64,000 bases of DNA from Effrenium voratum (lineage: Eukaryota > Sar > Dinophyceae > Suessiales > Symbiodiniaceae), in assembly GCA_963377175.1 (NCBI GenBank), contig CAUJNA010001508.1, positions 1 through 64,000 of the forward strand, given 5' to 3'. Made by a program: the position numbers and the translations under genes. Below the pieces are notes generated by a model, which saw nothing but the letters and a program-made list of their open reading frames with translations, had not been told where the DNA came from and ran no database searches. Of this stretch, positions 37,716-48,424 are shown in pieces (the first letter of the stretch is position 1; the number at the start of each line of letters is the position of its first letter).

Positions 37716-38300
37716 TCACATCAGAGAGCAACCAGAAGAAGACGACCCTTCATTATCTGGGTTTATCAATTGCTCATTTGAATGAGACTGTCTCCGAATT
37801 CTGCTTCGATATGAGATGATTTCATCTACCTCTCCACGAAAGGATTTCAGGTCGTAAACCAAATCGCCACCGTAGAACTTGTTATACTGCTTCCCGAAGG
37901 TCTCAGCAAAGGACAGCAACACCTCATTGCGGGTTGCCTGAATATGGTCATTGTAGGTCTGAAGCGTGGTAAGGTCTTTGACAAGGATGGTAGCGATGAG
38001 CAAAAGCTTCTCTTCGCTACAGTTGTTGTCACCACTAACCTCCCGTTGAAGTGTTTTGAGACCCTCATCCGTCAAGCCTTCCAAAGTGTCCTTGATGGTG
38101 AGTCCGTTGTTCTCAACATCATTTCTGGCATCGCGCATTCTTGAAAGAATGGGATGAAGGACTTGTTGAAGCGAAGCAGGTATGGGCTCATTGTTGCTCA
38201 CCTCATTGCCCAGCAGGTTGCGGGTCTTCATTGTTTCTCTGGTCTTCTTCATCAATGCCTCCAACTTCTGTTCCTTCTTGGTGTAGACACGCTTCACCAT
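37716..38300 (-). CDS. Unknown 194-residue helical protein
   Basis: Start MVKRVYTKKEQKLEALMKKT; an in-frame ATG 36 bases further upstream begins with a hydrophobic run and is less likely. Mostly helical, with EVDEIISYRSRIRRQ near the end and a Ser-rich tail ending GCSLM. That CxxM-like end could suggest lipidation but is not a clear CaaX box. No family is recognised. Base composition lies between the viral element and the host. Confidence 0.55.
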   Translation of the reverse strand: MVKRVYTKKEQKLEALMKKTRETMKTRNLLGNEVSNNEPIPASLQQVLHPILSRMRDARNDVENNGLTIKDTLEGLTDEGLKTLQREVSGDNNCSEEKLLLIATILVKDLTTLQTYNDHIQATRNEVLLSFAETFGKQYNKFYGGDLVYDLKSFRGEVDEIISYRSRIRRQSHSNEQLINPDNEGSSSSGCSLM

Positions 38301-38409
38301 TGTGAGCAAAGAGTAAAGAGAGGACAGAAAAAGCAACTAATTAGAGACAAAAAACGTCTGCGGAAGCATTCGCTGAGACAAAGTTAAAGTCCACGCAAAA
38401 TGACTGACA

Positions 38410-38613
38410 ATGGACACAGTTGTTAGGCATTTTCACTTCCGAGATGTTCCCACCTTCGCCCAGTGTCTTGATTGGAAACTGTGCCAATCCAATGCCAATG
38501 GTATCACTGATGCCATTTGTGAAAGCGACAATGAAGATACAACATTGTTATTTTTTGATGGTTCAACAAGCAAGGCATCAAGTCCCAAAGGCTTTGACAT
38601 TCTGAAATCTTAG
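38410..38613 (+). CDS. Small unknown ORF
   Basis: 67 residues (MDTVVRHFHFRDVPTFAQCL) in moderately GC sequence. On the opposite strand just beyond, a frame ending at 38617 has an acidic C-terminus (DSESEEPVIDEINPDEP) that also looks coding. Neither can be assigned to a family. Confidence 0.3.
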   Translation: MDTVVRHFHFRDVPTFAQCLDWKLCQSNANGITDAICESDNEDTTLLFFDGSTSKASSPKGFDILKS

Positions 38614-38685
38614 CCGCTAAGGTTCATCAGGGTTGATTTCATCAATGACCGGTTCCTCGCTTTCGGAATCCTCATTGTCCTCGTT

Positions 38686-41600
38686 GTGGTGTGGTGTGGT
38701 GTGGGCTTGGTTGTGGTGTGCGTGAATCGCGACGTAGCTTTCCATGGAGGAAGAGGGGACTTGGGGACGATCGCCAACAAGGTGAGCAAGATCTGCAAGG
38801 CGGCAGGCGCGTTGGTGACCGAGAACGATCGCCTGTGGCGCGTTGCCCGCGCGCTCACAGGTAAGAACTACAAGATCCCTGGAAGCTCGAAACTGCAACA
38901 TTTCCTCTTGAAGCGGTTGCTGGTGGAGAAATCCATCGACGTGATCGCGCCAAGCAACGCGTTCGTGTGTGAGCTGGAGGAGACATGCATAAGCGAGCCC
39001 GACCTTCGCTTCAATATCCCGAAGAACATGGAGGAGTCGAAGGTGAAATTCGAGTACAAGCCGACCTTCACTGCTCAATCGAAACGGAGGCAAGAACGGC
39101 AGGATGAAGGACACGGCGGACAAGATGCGTTTGGGAACATCGATGTCAGCGATCAACGTCTTCGATGGTATGCGGTCACCGAGCTCAGTGAGTTAATCTG
39201 CGAACTTTGTATGAAAGAAATGCAGATGAACAAGTCGAAGGTGCTCGGGTCAAACTCAAAATACAATCCCACTTCTTGCGTGAACTGTTGCGCGAACTGG
39301 AATGCGGGCACGAACGGTGTTGTGCGATCAACCGAAGGGAGGAAGATGTATACGCGACTTTTCGCAGAATGCGTGGTTGCAATCCCGGATCTTCAACATC
39401 TCATGGTGAACGTCGACAATGTTCAGGCCATGACCACGATTATACGGGAACTTGCATATTCCAAGCTGAAGAAAGAGCTATCCCACGTGGGTTTCGCGAG
39501 CATGACAATGGATCAGGCAGCGCAGTTCTAGAATTCCGAGGGAGTTGAGGAGAGGACCTCCATCTTTGTGATAGACAGAGATCTTGGCAACGTGGCCTAT
39601 TCATCCTGGATCAAGAGCGTGCTTGATCAGGGGACGATGTATGAGCTCCTGGGACAAACTACGAATGAGGAGGGACGTCGTCGAGATGATATTGGGTCTT
39701 CCATTGTGGAAAGATGCATGGAAGATCAAGAGGGAGTTCGAGCATTCAATCGTACGACGCCTCGCCGGGAACGTGAGCCACACGACGGGCCAGAACCGAA
39801 AGCGGAACAAACCATCCGCCCAGCTCGGGGCGCCCACGAAAGAAGTGTTGGACATCATGAACATGGTCAAGCCCAGACATCCGCGATCCCTGACGGCCGA
39901 GCATGCCACCCAAGGATCCAAGAGGAAGGCAACAGAGAGTGAAGGCGACGGTCTTGGTCAAGTGCCAGACCCGAGCCGAAGCTCTCAGCCCAACGTTGAG
40001 AAAGAAGAGAAGAAGCAGCAAGTGATTGATGGGCGGAGAGCTGCGCTCGAGTTCCTGGTCTCAATGGAAAAGTGCATGGGAGAGATGGGGATTTGCATGA
40101 GATGCGCGAACCTGGCCCACGACGGCGGCTGCAAGAACTATGAGGAGGCTGCTGGGAATGAGAAGGCGATGAAGAAGATCCGTGAGCTTCTCAGCAGCGA
40201 TCATGTTTCCTCGAATGAAGAAATGGGGGTCCTCATCGACGTCCAAGGGACGCAAGAAAGGAGGACAAGAAGGGAAAGAGACAATAGAAATGTATAGCTA
40301 TACCATCAATCTGGTGGAGATGGCTGACACGGCTGAGGGAGGAGAGCTACAATGCGGTGGCGTGGACCTCACCTACAATCCGTGCGGGGACAACAGAACG
40401 TTCAAGACGACGCTAGAGCAAGGGTGTGACACCATCCCATGTTACATCCCGAGGTTCGGCAACGTGAGCGATGTGCATATGCCATGGGCGTACGCATCTA
40501 TTGTTGACCCCAAGTACTTTCCCAAGGGTGCCATCCTTGAACAGGTGGATGTGATGCAGCTTGGCAAGAGCGTCAATTTCTGCGTTGCTCCCTTTGACGG
40601 TGCTCCGCTATGCAAGATTGGCGACGATCGCTCGGTATTTGCTACGAGAGATCAAGCAAACCAGCCTGTGCAGAGTCCTTCGACACAAAATCGGCAATTG
40701 CCGAGGAAGTGTTTTCAGATGCGATGAAGGTGGATGGGTCGACATCGACGCAGTCATTGACGACCGGAATAACGACATATTCCCACCTGCAACTTCGAGA
40801 GGAAAACGATACATGGGCATCATGGAAGTGATCAAGTGGCAGGAATCCGGACACAAGAAATCGAGGTTTCAGGTCCTGGCAACAAGGTTTCCAAGCGTCA
40901 TGAACCCGAATGACATGAAGGCGGCCAGGGAGGAGTTGAACTATGCTGGCCTGGATCGGGATGACATCGACAGGATGTTCAACAGATGCGATGGATGGCA
41001 CAGGCCTTGGTGCATCCGAGTCACAACTGGTCACAGTGATTTTGGATTCATGAGTTCATCCGCACTGGCAAATAGGTATTCTGCAAGAATGGGTGATTCT
41101 CTCGGAGGAGCGTTCCATGTGACGTATGTGGAGAACCTGACGAGCATCGTACGCTGCGGGCTAGTCCCCGGCGGGATCGATGGCGGAAACAGGCTAGCGT
41201 TGCGCTTCGGAGCATTTGCTCCATGGGATGAGATGAACGTAGCAACGAAGGTGACGCTACGAAACGTAAGGTCGGGGGATCCGATTGCGATCATCTACAT
41301 TCCCAGTGCAACCCTCGCGCGGTATGGAGCTGGAGTCGCGGCAAATGGGACATTCATGGTCTTTGACGTGATCCCGTTCTATGAGGTCAAGTCCATTTGG
41401 ATTGGCAAAAGCAACGGAGGGAGATGCCTGGAGTACGAGGACGTCAAGCGAGCGTACTCAAAATGTGTGGAAAACGAGATCTGTCCGGGTTTCGTCGATT
41501 CCTCCCAGGAATCGGCTGCGATGTTCCTACAGAACGTCGCGAAGATCAACGAGAGGATGCCTGAGACCGAGGCAGGTGCCGACAATCTGCACTACATCAA

Positions 41601-42780
41601 AGATATGGTTGATCGTGCATGCAAACTGTTTCGGGAAAACAAGCTGGAGGAGTTTGACGCGCAGACCAACGAGATCAGGGACGAGATCAGCAAAGTCGTC
41701 ATCCTGAATGACGTGACATGGGAAGCGCTACGATGCCGGATATGTCCGTCATGTGCGACCGCGATTCCCACATGCTTCTGTGTGTGCCTGGAATGTGGGG
41801 CGCAATTGATCTCTACCGAGAGATTTTGCATCCACATCAGTTCCGACGACGATGGGGACAACCAAAGGCCCAATGTTTCGGGTGATGCCAGGCGCGCGCA
41901 AGACGAAGCCAACCATGGTGCGGCAGCACAGGAAGAGGATGATGAGGCGGAGAACGTTCCTGAAGACGACGACATGGACACGCAAGGATACACGTCCGGC
42001 TACATGTCTGAGGAAGAAGATGGCGGTTGGCAATACCGCGACAATGACTTGGCGTCGCGGGATATCATTAATTCCCAGCGGATGGCGATTTGCCTTGATG
42101 AGCCGCGCGAAGCTCAATACATGGCGGGATTCATCGCGCTGCAGATGTCAAAGATGTGGGGGATGTTCGAAGGTGGTGAAAAGAGAACGATCGATGCCGC
42201 GCTCGAAGGGAAGCTAGGCTGCCCATACCACAGCGACTTCAAGAAGTGCCCCAACATGACTGAGCACGATCAGGAAGGGATCCTGTTGCCGTCAACAATA
42301 GTGAAGATTAGCCAATCTCAGAACGTTCAGACAAGGACCTTCCGGTCGGCTGAAGAGCGTAATGAATACATTCGTCTAATGGTATACAAATGCGAGGGGC
42401 TATACATATTTTACAAGCTGTGGATTGCAGCGAAAATCCTCGACATCACCAAAGACGAAATGAAGCTCCTGGTCAAGGATCGCGGTGATATCGTTTACAG
42501 ATGCTTCTCCCTGGCTTTCAACTGTAAATATATATCGTTCGTAAGGGAAGGCTTGAACCTTGGCAGACATGGTTATTCGGTCAATGTGAGCGCCATTATT
42601 GCAGCCACTGACCCGAACAAATGCGACACACCCCTGCTGGATTGGTGCCTCCGAACGGGGCATTGGATACCAGAAGATCATCACAAGAAGTGTGTCCGGG
42701 CGCGAGAAGCCCAAAAGAATTTGGACGAAGAGTTCCGTCGACGTACCCACAGACTGTCCATTGGGGACAGGTATGCGTAA
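38686..42780 (+). pseudogene. Long gene with RNA 2'-phosphotransferase (Tpt1/KptA)-like domain
   Basis: Coding sequence runs on one strand through several frames: SKICKAAGALVTENDRLWRV from about 38785, TAG at 39529, a shift near 39655, NVSHTTGQNRKRNKPSAQ, a shift near 40250, NLVEMADTAEGGELQCG and a shift near 40635, then one open frame to 42780. That last part has LCRVLRHK, DEGGWVDIDAVI, CIRVTTGHSDFG, AFHVTYVENLTSIVRCGLVP and an ANGTF...VIPFYEV end. These match the winged N-terminus, RxxxGHS and HGT...GL motifs of Tpt1/KptA, which removes 2'-phosphates from spliced tRNA using NAD. Cys-rich (RICPSCATAIPTCFCVC), acidic and helical parts follow. It lies between the viral element and the right LTR. 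Confidence 0.7.
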
Positions 42781-43471
42781 CGCAGATGTGGATTATTATT
42801 GCTTATGTGGTGTGGTGCGCCCACCAACAGCAATACATATATTCACTCCGATGTTGATTGCGGCACGATGTGGGCTAGTCCCCATCTATTGCTTGCGTCT
42901 CATCAATGTCATTGCGATGGAACGACTCTACATCATGATATGATTTCATGCGTCCAAGATGAATGGATGTGTATACATTTACATATTCCGACGGCTATGA
43001 CATTCCGGATATTCATGGATGGAACTATTACCTCATGGATGATTTCCTTTTCATTATATATATATATTATTCATGGTACCTGGAATGGCTATGTTTTGCA
43101 TTGATTGCTCACCGATATTTCTTTGCCGGTGATATGCAGATTACTTACGATCATGCGCTGCTTTGAACTTCTATGGCCAACCCATTCTGTGGATGACGGC
43201 TGCGCGATGCGCAAATGCGGCAGCTGGGATGTTCAATGGTTACGTGATGACGTGAGGTAGTGCATACCTTGCATCTGTATATGGGAATGTGCTACGATTT
43301 GCGGATACACGTTCCAGTTTCAATCGAACCCGGCAGGTTTCACAATGAATGAACGGTGTAGCGATAGCGAGTGAAAGAGTGCTCGACACAATTTCGTAGC
43401 TGAAGCCGTGGCCATTGGAACGTTTTGTGGTGTTTGGACCGCATGATGAACAATGCGACCCAAATGGGGGA
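42781..43471 (+). other. 3' untranslated part of the retrotransposon with polypurine tract
   Basis: No gene. AAATGGGGGA at 43462-43471 directly precedes the right LTR and fits a plus-strand primer (polypurine) tract. Confidence 0.5.
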
Positions 43472-43823
43472 TGTTAAAACCCTCCTGGCCCCGTGCCTAA
43501 ATTGGGAAGCAGTTCTGAGGTCCGTGTTTGTGTTGCTTACAAGGTTCCATTGATTGAAAATTTGGCTCAAGTCACAAGTGAGGTTCAAGATCTTATGTGA
43601 AGCTGCGTTCATACGCGATCGGCAATTGAGAGCGGAAAACACTTCGCTTGCGCTGCATTTGGCAGGTCCACTGTTGTAACTATTATTCCTTCTCCCTTGC
43701 AACAGTTACACGGGTTCGGCTATAACGGTTTGACCGTATGCACCTTTCTACGTGGTTGGTATTTACAGCTGGAGGGTTCGGTGGACAGTGTCCCACGGGA
43801 CGTCACCTTGCCGTCTCTTGACA
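43472..43823 (+). repeat. 3' LTR
   Basis: 352 bases, TGTTAAAACCCTCC to CTCTTGACA. Same as the left LTR apart from scattered changes and one segment of about 77 bases (about 43590-43667) missing from the left copy. Confidence 0.85.
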
Positions 43824-44270
43824 CGAAAGATGCTGCGCCACATCGTGTGCCCCATGGACGCCGCCTCCAGCTCCTCGACAATGTCCTCGGGGAGGACCAT
43901 GACGCCATCCTGGCCGTCGCCGCCCTCTGTCAACCAGGCCATGGCCTTCAGAATGGCCCGAGCCAAGCGGAGCCTATCCGGATGCTGGTACTCCATAAGC
44001 TGGCGCGGGACGGACCTTGTGTTGCGGGGCCGTCTCGGTCCGCGCCATCGGCAGCTCCATGGCCCTCTAAACCGCTTCGTCGTCGTCCAAAAAGTCTTGC
44101 AGAGGAGGCGGGCGGCAAGGAAGCAGCTTGTCCCCACCCCTGAAGAAGTGGATCTGGAAGTGGTGATGACGCTCCTGGTCCAGCGGCGGCATGTTGCCGT
44201 TGTCCAGCTTGCTCAGCATCGCGCCCAGGAGAGAATCGGGGCGGTATGGAAGAGCATCACGCGCCGCGTC
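43824..44270 (-). pseudogene. N-terminal half of the gene cut by the LTR element, BTB/KCTD-like start
   Basis: On the minus strand a block ALPYRPDSLLGAMLSKLDNG followed by RGGDKLLP resembles the tetramerisation (BTB/T1) domain of KCTD proteins. After frame changes, RLRLARAILKAMAWLTEGGD and LPEDIVEELEAASMGHTMWR lead to SIF at the LTR border. Excising the LTR element at its target duplication joins this in frame to CDPHGGDW at 14306. BTB domains mediate protein assembly; the assignment is tentative and the gene is broken. Confidence 0.5.
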
Positions 44271-44665
44271 CGAAGCCAACCAAACCTTTTTTTTGATAGC
44301 CAGAAGCCAACCAAGAGCCAGCCAAAAGCCAGCCAGGAGCCAACCAAGTGAGACAAGTGATTTCCAGAGCCACAGAGGTCCTACTGAAACATTGAGACAA
44401 GTGAGACAAGTGAGACAAACACGATGAGACAAACACGACGCCTGTCGATTTTTGCTGCTTTTGAGCACTTGAGACAAGCGAGACAAGTGGGACGAACACA
44501 AGGGTGGCAGGTTTGCCTGTTTGTGAGCAATTTTGCTGAGATATTCGGACAATTGCGACAAGTGAGACAAATGAGACCATACAGAACGTCCCGAAAATCA
44601 GTGCCAAATGGCCGTTTTTTTCGTTTGTCTCACTTGTCTCACTTGTCTCACTTGTCTCACTTAGG
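44271..44665. repeat. AGCCA tract and inverted GTGAGACAA minisatellites
   Basis: AGCCAACCAAG/AGCCAGCCAAA-type repeats at 44271-44345. Then GTGAGACAA repeats (about 44343-44420) on one side and TTGTCTCAC repeats (44621-44662) on the other, in inverted orientation, with scattered GAGACAAG copies between. The two arrays could pair in RNA. Confidence 0.7.
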
Positions 44666-45128
44666 ACTTCCCTGGGTCTGGAAAAAAAACCTGTCTTTGG
44701 TGGCGGCTTGTCGTGGTGAAATGTTTCAAAAAATGTTTTTCCCGAATGGGTTGGATGACGTGAAGAGAGCCACACAGACGTCTCGCGCCGCAGAGACTGA
44801 TTCAATTCGATCAGTAGACGAGCCACAAGGAGCGTTGGTCCCAACCACAGGAGATGGTGATCGGTGGGGATACTCGAGCTGATGAGATCTGCCAGCTGCT
44901 GACGAAGGAGGCCGACACGGACCTGCGCAGGTTGGTGCTCCTGCAACGACTCGTAGACGTGCTTGCAGGAGGGGTTCACTCCGTGGACTGCGCAGATGCA
45001 GTTGCAGTGGATGCTGTTGGAGGACGCCGTCGCCTCCGGTGACTCGACAGCGACACACTTGCTCAGTTTTCTGGCAAGCGCACGGGGTTCCCCTGTAGCC
45101 GCTCTGGCTCGCCTGACGAAGGGCGTGG
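44666..45128. other. No gene that can be supported
   Basis: GC-rich sequence with short open stretches on both strands but no recognisable protein. It could hold the worn N-terminus of the polymerase gene that follows. Confidence 0.4.
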
Positions 45129-47140
45129 GTGTCAAAGGATTGGCGCAAAATCTTGCCAGGAGTGGCGGAGATGTTGATGCGCGATGCGCCGGAGGCGGTC
45201 GAAGTCTATGACGACAATTCCGAGGAGGAGGAACAGGGTTGGCGTGCCCGTGGACAGAACAGGCTGAGGCCGCGGAGTTGGATGATGACGATCACCTGGA
45301 CGAGCAGGCGGATGCGAACGAGGAGGTGCCCCAAATCCTCTTCGACAGGGTCAACCCAGCGGCAGTCAAAGAGATTGGCAAGCGTGTTCTCAGCAAGGTC
45401 TTCAGGACAGGCAACGGGAACGGCCCGACGGTGATGCGCATCTGTGAACATATCCTGGCACAGTGCACGTGGGAAGGTGGCCGGGGCGAGGTGCTTTCGC
45501 ACTACGTACAGGGAGGAGAAGGGGATGGTCGCCATCGGCAAAAAAGGCAGGCGTTTCTCCAGTCACGTGAAGGCTCCCAAGAGAAGAAGCACCTTCGCCT
45601 AGCCGAATTGGCTCCGCTCATTGCTTCGCTTGGGACAGCCGGGGCATTTCGTCTTTGACTTGGAGAACTGCCACTTGGCAGTGCTGCGCGAACGCCATCA
45701 GCCAGCGGCCGACTCGGCGCTGGAGACATACTTCCAGGACAGGGAGCGCATCCTCCGCGACACACAACCCGGACCGCACCGTGGCCAAACAGCTCTTCCT
45801 GCGTCTTCTGTACGGTGGGTCGATCTTGGCCTGGAAGCGCGCGCACCGACTTGGGGAGTTCGCGACAGAGCAGTTTGCCGAACGGTTCGCAGCAGAGATG
45901 GCTGCCATGCGGCAGGCTGATTGCCAGGAAGAGCATCACAACGCAGCCGTACTGGCTTTCGAGCACGACGGGCTGTTCATCTACTGGCCGCTCGCGTTGG
46001 CTTGAGCACCACGGTATCCTGCGCCAAGCTTTCAGAGGTTCGTTGCAGTACCATGGCCTGTTCGGGGAAGTCGTGCTGAGGAGCCCGGCGGTTTCCAGCA
46101 AGATCCCATACTCGTTGAAGGACATCTTCAAGTTCATCATCGACACTGGTCACAAAGCCTGGTTCAGCGCCACACTAAAAACTTGGATCCTGACTGGAGA
46201 CAGCGCAATGGACTCTTTGAGGAAGGCGAGCGAGAAGATTCTGATCCGCGACTTGACGGACTACCGCATTGAATGCACCTCGGAACAGGATGCAGGGTTT
46301 CGGAGCAACACTCGCTGGGAGTTCACTGGCCAGACTTTCCAGAACGGCGTTGCCGGCTGGCTGAAGTCGAATCTGGGAGAGTCCTCCGCTGCCTTCGATG
46401 TGGACGGAGAGTCCTGCCGCAAGTACCTGAACTTCTCCGGCAACGTGCTGAACAGTGAGACGCTGGAGTGGTCTCCCATCAGCCCCACATTCAAAATCAC
46501 CCGCAGCACTAACTGGGAGCATGAATGGCCTGCCTGGTGGCCCGCGGAGGTTTGCACCGAGCTCTACGACGTTCTGGCCGAGGTGCGTCGTCAGCAGGAG
46601 GATGCGGAGAAGAGGAGGGTGGGACACCCTCGCTGAGCAGGTGAAAGCCCGCCTTGACGTCCTGTGCAAGAAGATCCCTGCGTTGCAGGTGGTCCACACC
46701 TGGACGGTGGATGACTGGGAGTCCACATTGTCTGAAGGGAGTTTTCGGAGGCGCGCAGGCGGCAGCCCTGTGGACCAGGGGCGTGGGCAGGAACGGAAAA
46801 GACACGCTGTGCAACATCATGCAGGCTGTCTTGGGGAGCTAAGCTGTCTTGATGGCAGCGCAGACACTGTCCCGAATCAGGGGCCCGAGCGCTCCATCAC
46901 CGGCGTACGCGCTGTGCAGGGCACGTCGCTTCGTGGATAAGGTGTTCACCGACCCGAAGAGTGAGCTCACGGGCAGAGACATGTACAAGAAGATTCCTCC
47001 TTTTCCTCGCATCGAAAGGCCTCCCAGCCCTTGTCAACGATCTGGCCAACAGGGAACGGACCAACGTTGTGGAGCATGTGTCGGTGCTCCACGACCATCC
47101 CGTGGAAGCGAACCACGCACAGTGGAAGGACATTGAGGCC
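45129..47140 (+). pseudogene. TVpol-like polymerase fused to SF3 helicase
   Basis: Replication protein of many PLVs and virophage-related elements: a family-A-like polymerase followed by a superfamily 3 helicase. Polymerase motifs, in shifting frames: HFVFDLENCHLAVL near 45645 (motif A type, D..N.H), AKQLFLRLLYGGS near 45785 (motif B type) and LAFEHDGLFIYW near 45953 (motif C type). An intact stretch to 46636 includes YLNFSGNVLNSETLEWSP. The helicase Walker A is GVGRNGKDTLCNIMQAVLG near 46780, followed by DPKSELTGRDMYKKIP. At least six frameshifts or stops break it. It is the only replication gene in the GC-rich element, which has no PolB. Confidence 0.65.
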
Positions 47141-47144
47141 GTGG

Positions 47145-47459
47145 AGAGGCCAGCACGCTGGCGTCCGCCTTGCCGACGAGGGCGGCGTCGAGAACTGCAG
47201 AGCCCACCTCCAAGGAAGTGTCGACGGCCGACTGCAGGGCGTACGCGGTCAGGGTGCTGGCGTCCGCCTTGGAGGCCTGCAGCCCGGAAATGGAGGCGTC
47301 TCGGCTCGCGAGCTTGGAGCCAGCGCTGCGGCGGACGCGACGCCCAGGAGAGCGTTGGCCACCTTGGTGTCGACCTCCAGCAGCGTGATCCTCGCAGCGA
47401 TGTCGAGGGAGTGCTGGTCCACCACCGTCCTGAGGCCGTAGTTGGCGGCCACCGTGCAA
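47145..47459 (-). pseudogene. Fibre-like repeat protein fragment
   Basis: Minus strand: NYGLRTVVDQHSLDIAARIT and LLEVDTKVANALLG, a frame change, then LASRDASISGLQASKADAST and LTAYALQSAVD. The short Ala/Asp/Ser repeats look like a trimeric fibre shaft. Start and end are missing. It could be the GC-rich element's counterpart of the fibre at 24987. Confidence 0.4.
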
Positions 47460-47460
47460 A

Positions 47461-47535
47461 GCTATTCTTCTGGCGCCTATAGCAAAAGCTATTCTTCTAG
47501 GGCGTATATTTATATACGGCCTAGAAGACTAGCCT
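47461..47535. repeat. Intergenic hairpin with duplicated motif
   Basis: GCTATTCTTCTGGCGCCTAT and GCTATTCTTCTAGGGCGTAT are direct near-repeats. The second also pairs with ATACGGCCTAGAAGACTAG downstream (a 15-18 base stem). It sits between two minus-strand viral remnants. Confidence 0.5.
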
Positions 47536-47559
47536 TTTGTAGCGCAAAACCGTGCAAAA

Positions 47560-48408
47560 ACCGCGCCAAAAAAACTCTCCCCGAGGAGTTTTAATTTTTT
47601 TAGGCAGCCTCAATGTCTCGTGCCAGCCAGCTGGTCAAAGCTCGGCGGAGGCCGGCTCGGCTGAGACTGGGGCAGGGTCACAGGGTTCAGACCCCAAGAG
47701 AAGGGGCGCGGCGTGTGGTTGGACTGCGCCTGGACTCGGAAGCCAGACTGCGAGGAGGCGGCTGCTGCCCGACGTGCTGCTGCCGGTGCGCAGAGTGGCG
47801 TCGTTCATGTTGTTGGCGGGACCGGACGTCCTGCACGGCCGCGTCCTCGCTGCCCTGCTGAGGCCGGAAGAGCGTATTCTCCAGCGCCCAGCCCGTGCCG
47901 CGTGCAAGACCGTAGGCTGCACCGCCTGCGAGGCCCACGGCCAGCAACTCCTGCCACGCCTGCCAACGTTCCAGCAACCTCGCCCGCGGTGGGCGCCAGA
48001 GCTGCAGCACCCTCGGCCAAGCCGCCCAGGTACCCGAAGGCTCCGTCTACGCCCTCGGCGGCAACGGCAACCTCACCCTCCTCCGCAGCCACGGCCGCCG
48101 TCTCCTCGACGGCTTGCGCTGCGCTTCTGCGCACGCTGCCCCGCCTTGTCCAGGAGGCGCTCCACGTCGTCGAGTCGACCAATGATCTGCGGAGGCGGCT
48201 GCGGCTGGCCCGGACGGGGCAGCGCGTTTAGGCGCACGTGCTCGGCTGCGTCCTGGAGCAGCTGCGAGCGGAAGGCCTGCAGGTCTGTTACTTGTGCGTA
48301 GGGCGTCAGAGCGAGGGCCAACTGCCCTGCGGTGACGTGCGTGCCGTCAGTTACCTCTCCGTTGTCCAGGAATTCCGGGATGTTGCCGGTGACAGGTCCT
48401 TCAAACAT
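47560..48408 (-). pseudogene. Viral-segment protein with hydrophobic Gly/Ala region, broken
   Basis: The start at 48408 (MFEGPVTGNIPEFLDNGEVT) runs to about 48090 with an amphipathic helix (DDVERLLDKAGQRAQ). Shifted frames then give DGAFGYLGGLAEGAAALAPT and ELLAVGLAGGAAYGLARGTG, a likely membrane-active region, before fading near 47700. No family is recognised. Confidence 0.4.
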
Positions 48409-48424
48409 GTTTACATATGTTTTC

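Larger units (their letters stand above)
14307..43823 (+). mobile_element. LTR retrotransposon carrying a nested viral element
   Basis: Related LTRs at both ends (14307-14584 and 43472-43823) start TGTT and end TTGACA. Flanking 5-mers are CAAAA and CGAAA, a target duplication with one change. A primer-binding-like site follows the left LTR and a purine-rich tract precedes the right one. Internal genes are gag with CCCH finger, aspartic protease and a pre-integrase finger on the left, and a Tpt1-domain gene on the right. Integrase core, reverse transcriptase and RNase H of the retroelement are not visible. The AT-rich viral element sits where they would be expected, so pol was probably lost or replaced. 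The gag/pre-integrase pattern favours a Ty1/copia-like lineage. Confidence 0.75.

Noticed and set aside
47552..48301. 249-residue plus-strand frame rich in Arg and Pro
   Set aside because: It opposes the minus-strand viral remnant and has the composition of an antisense reading of GC-rich coding DNA.
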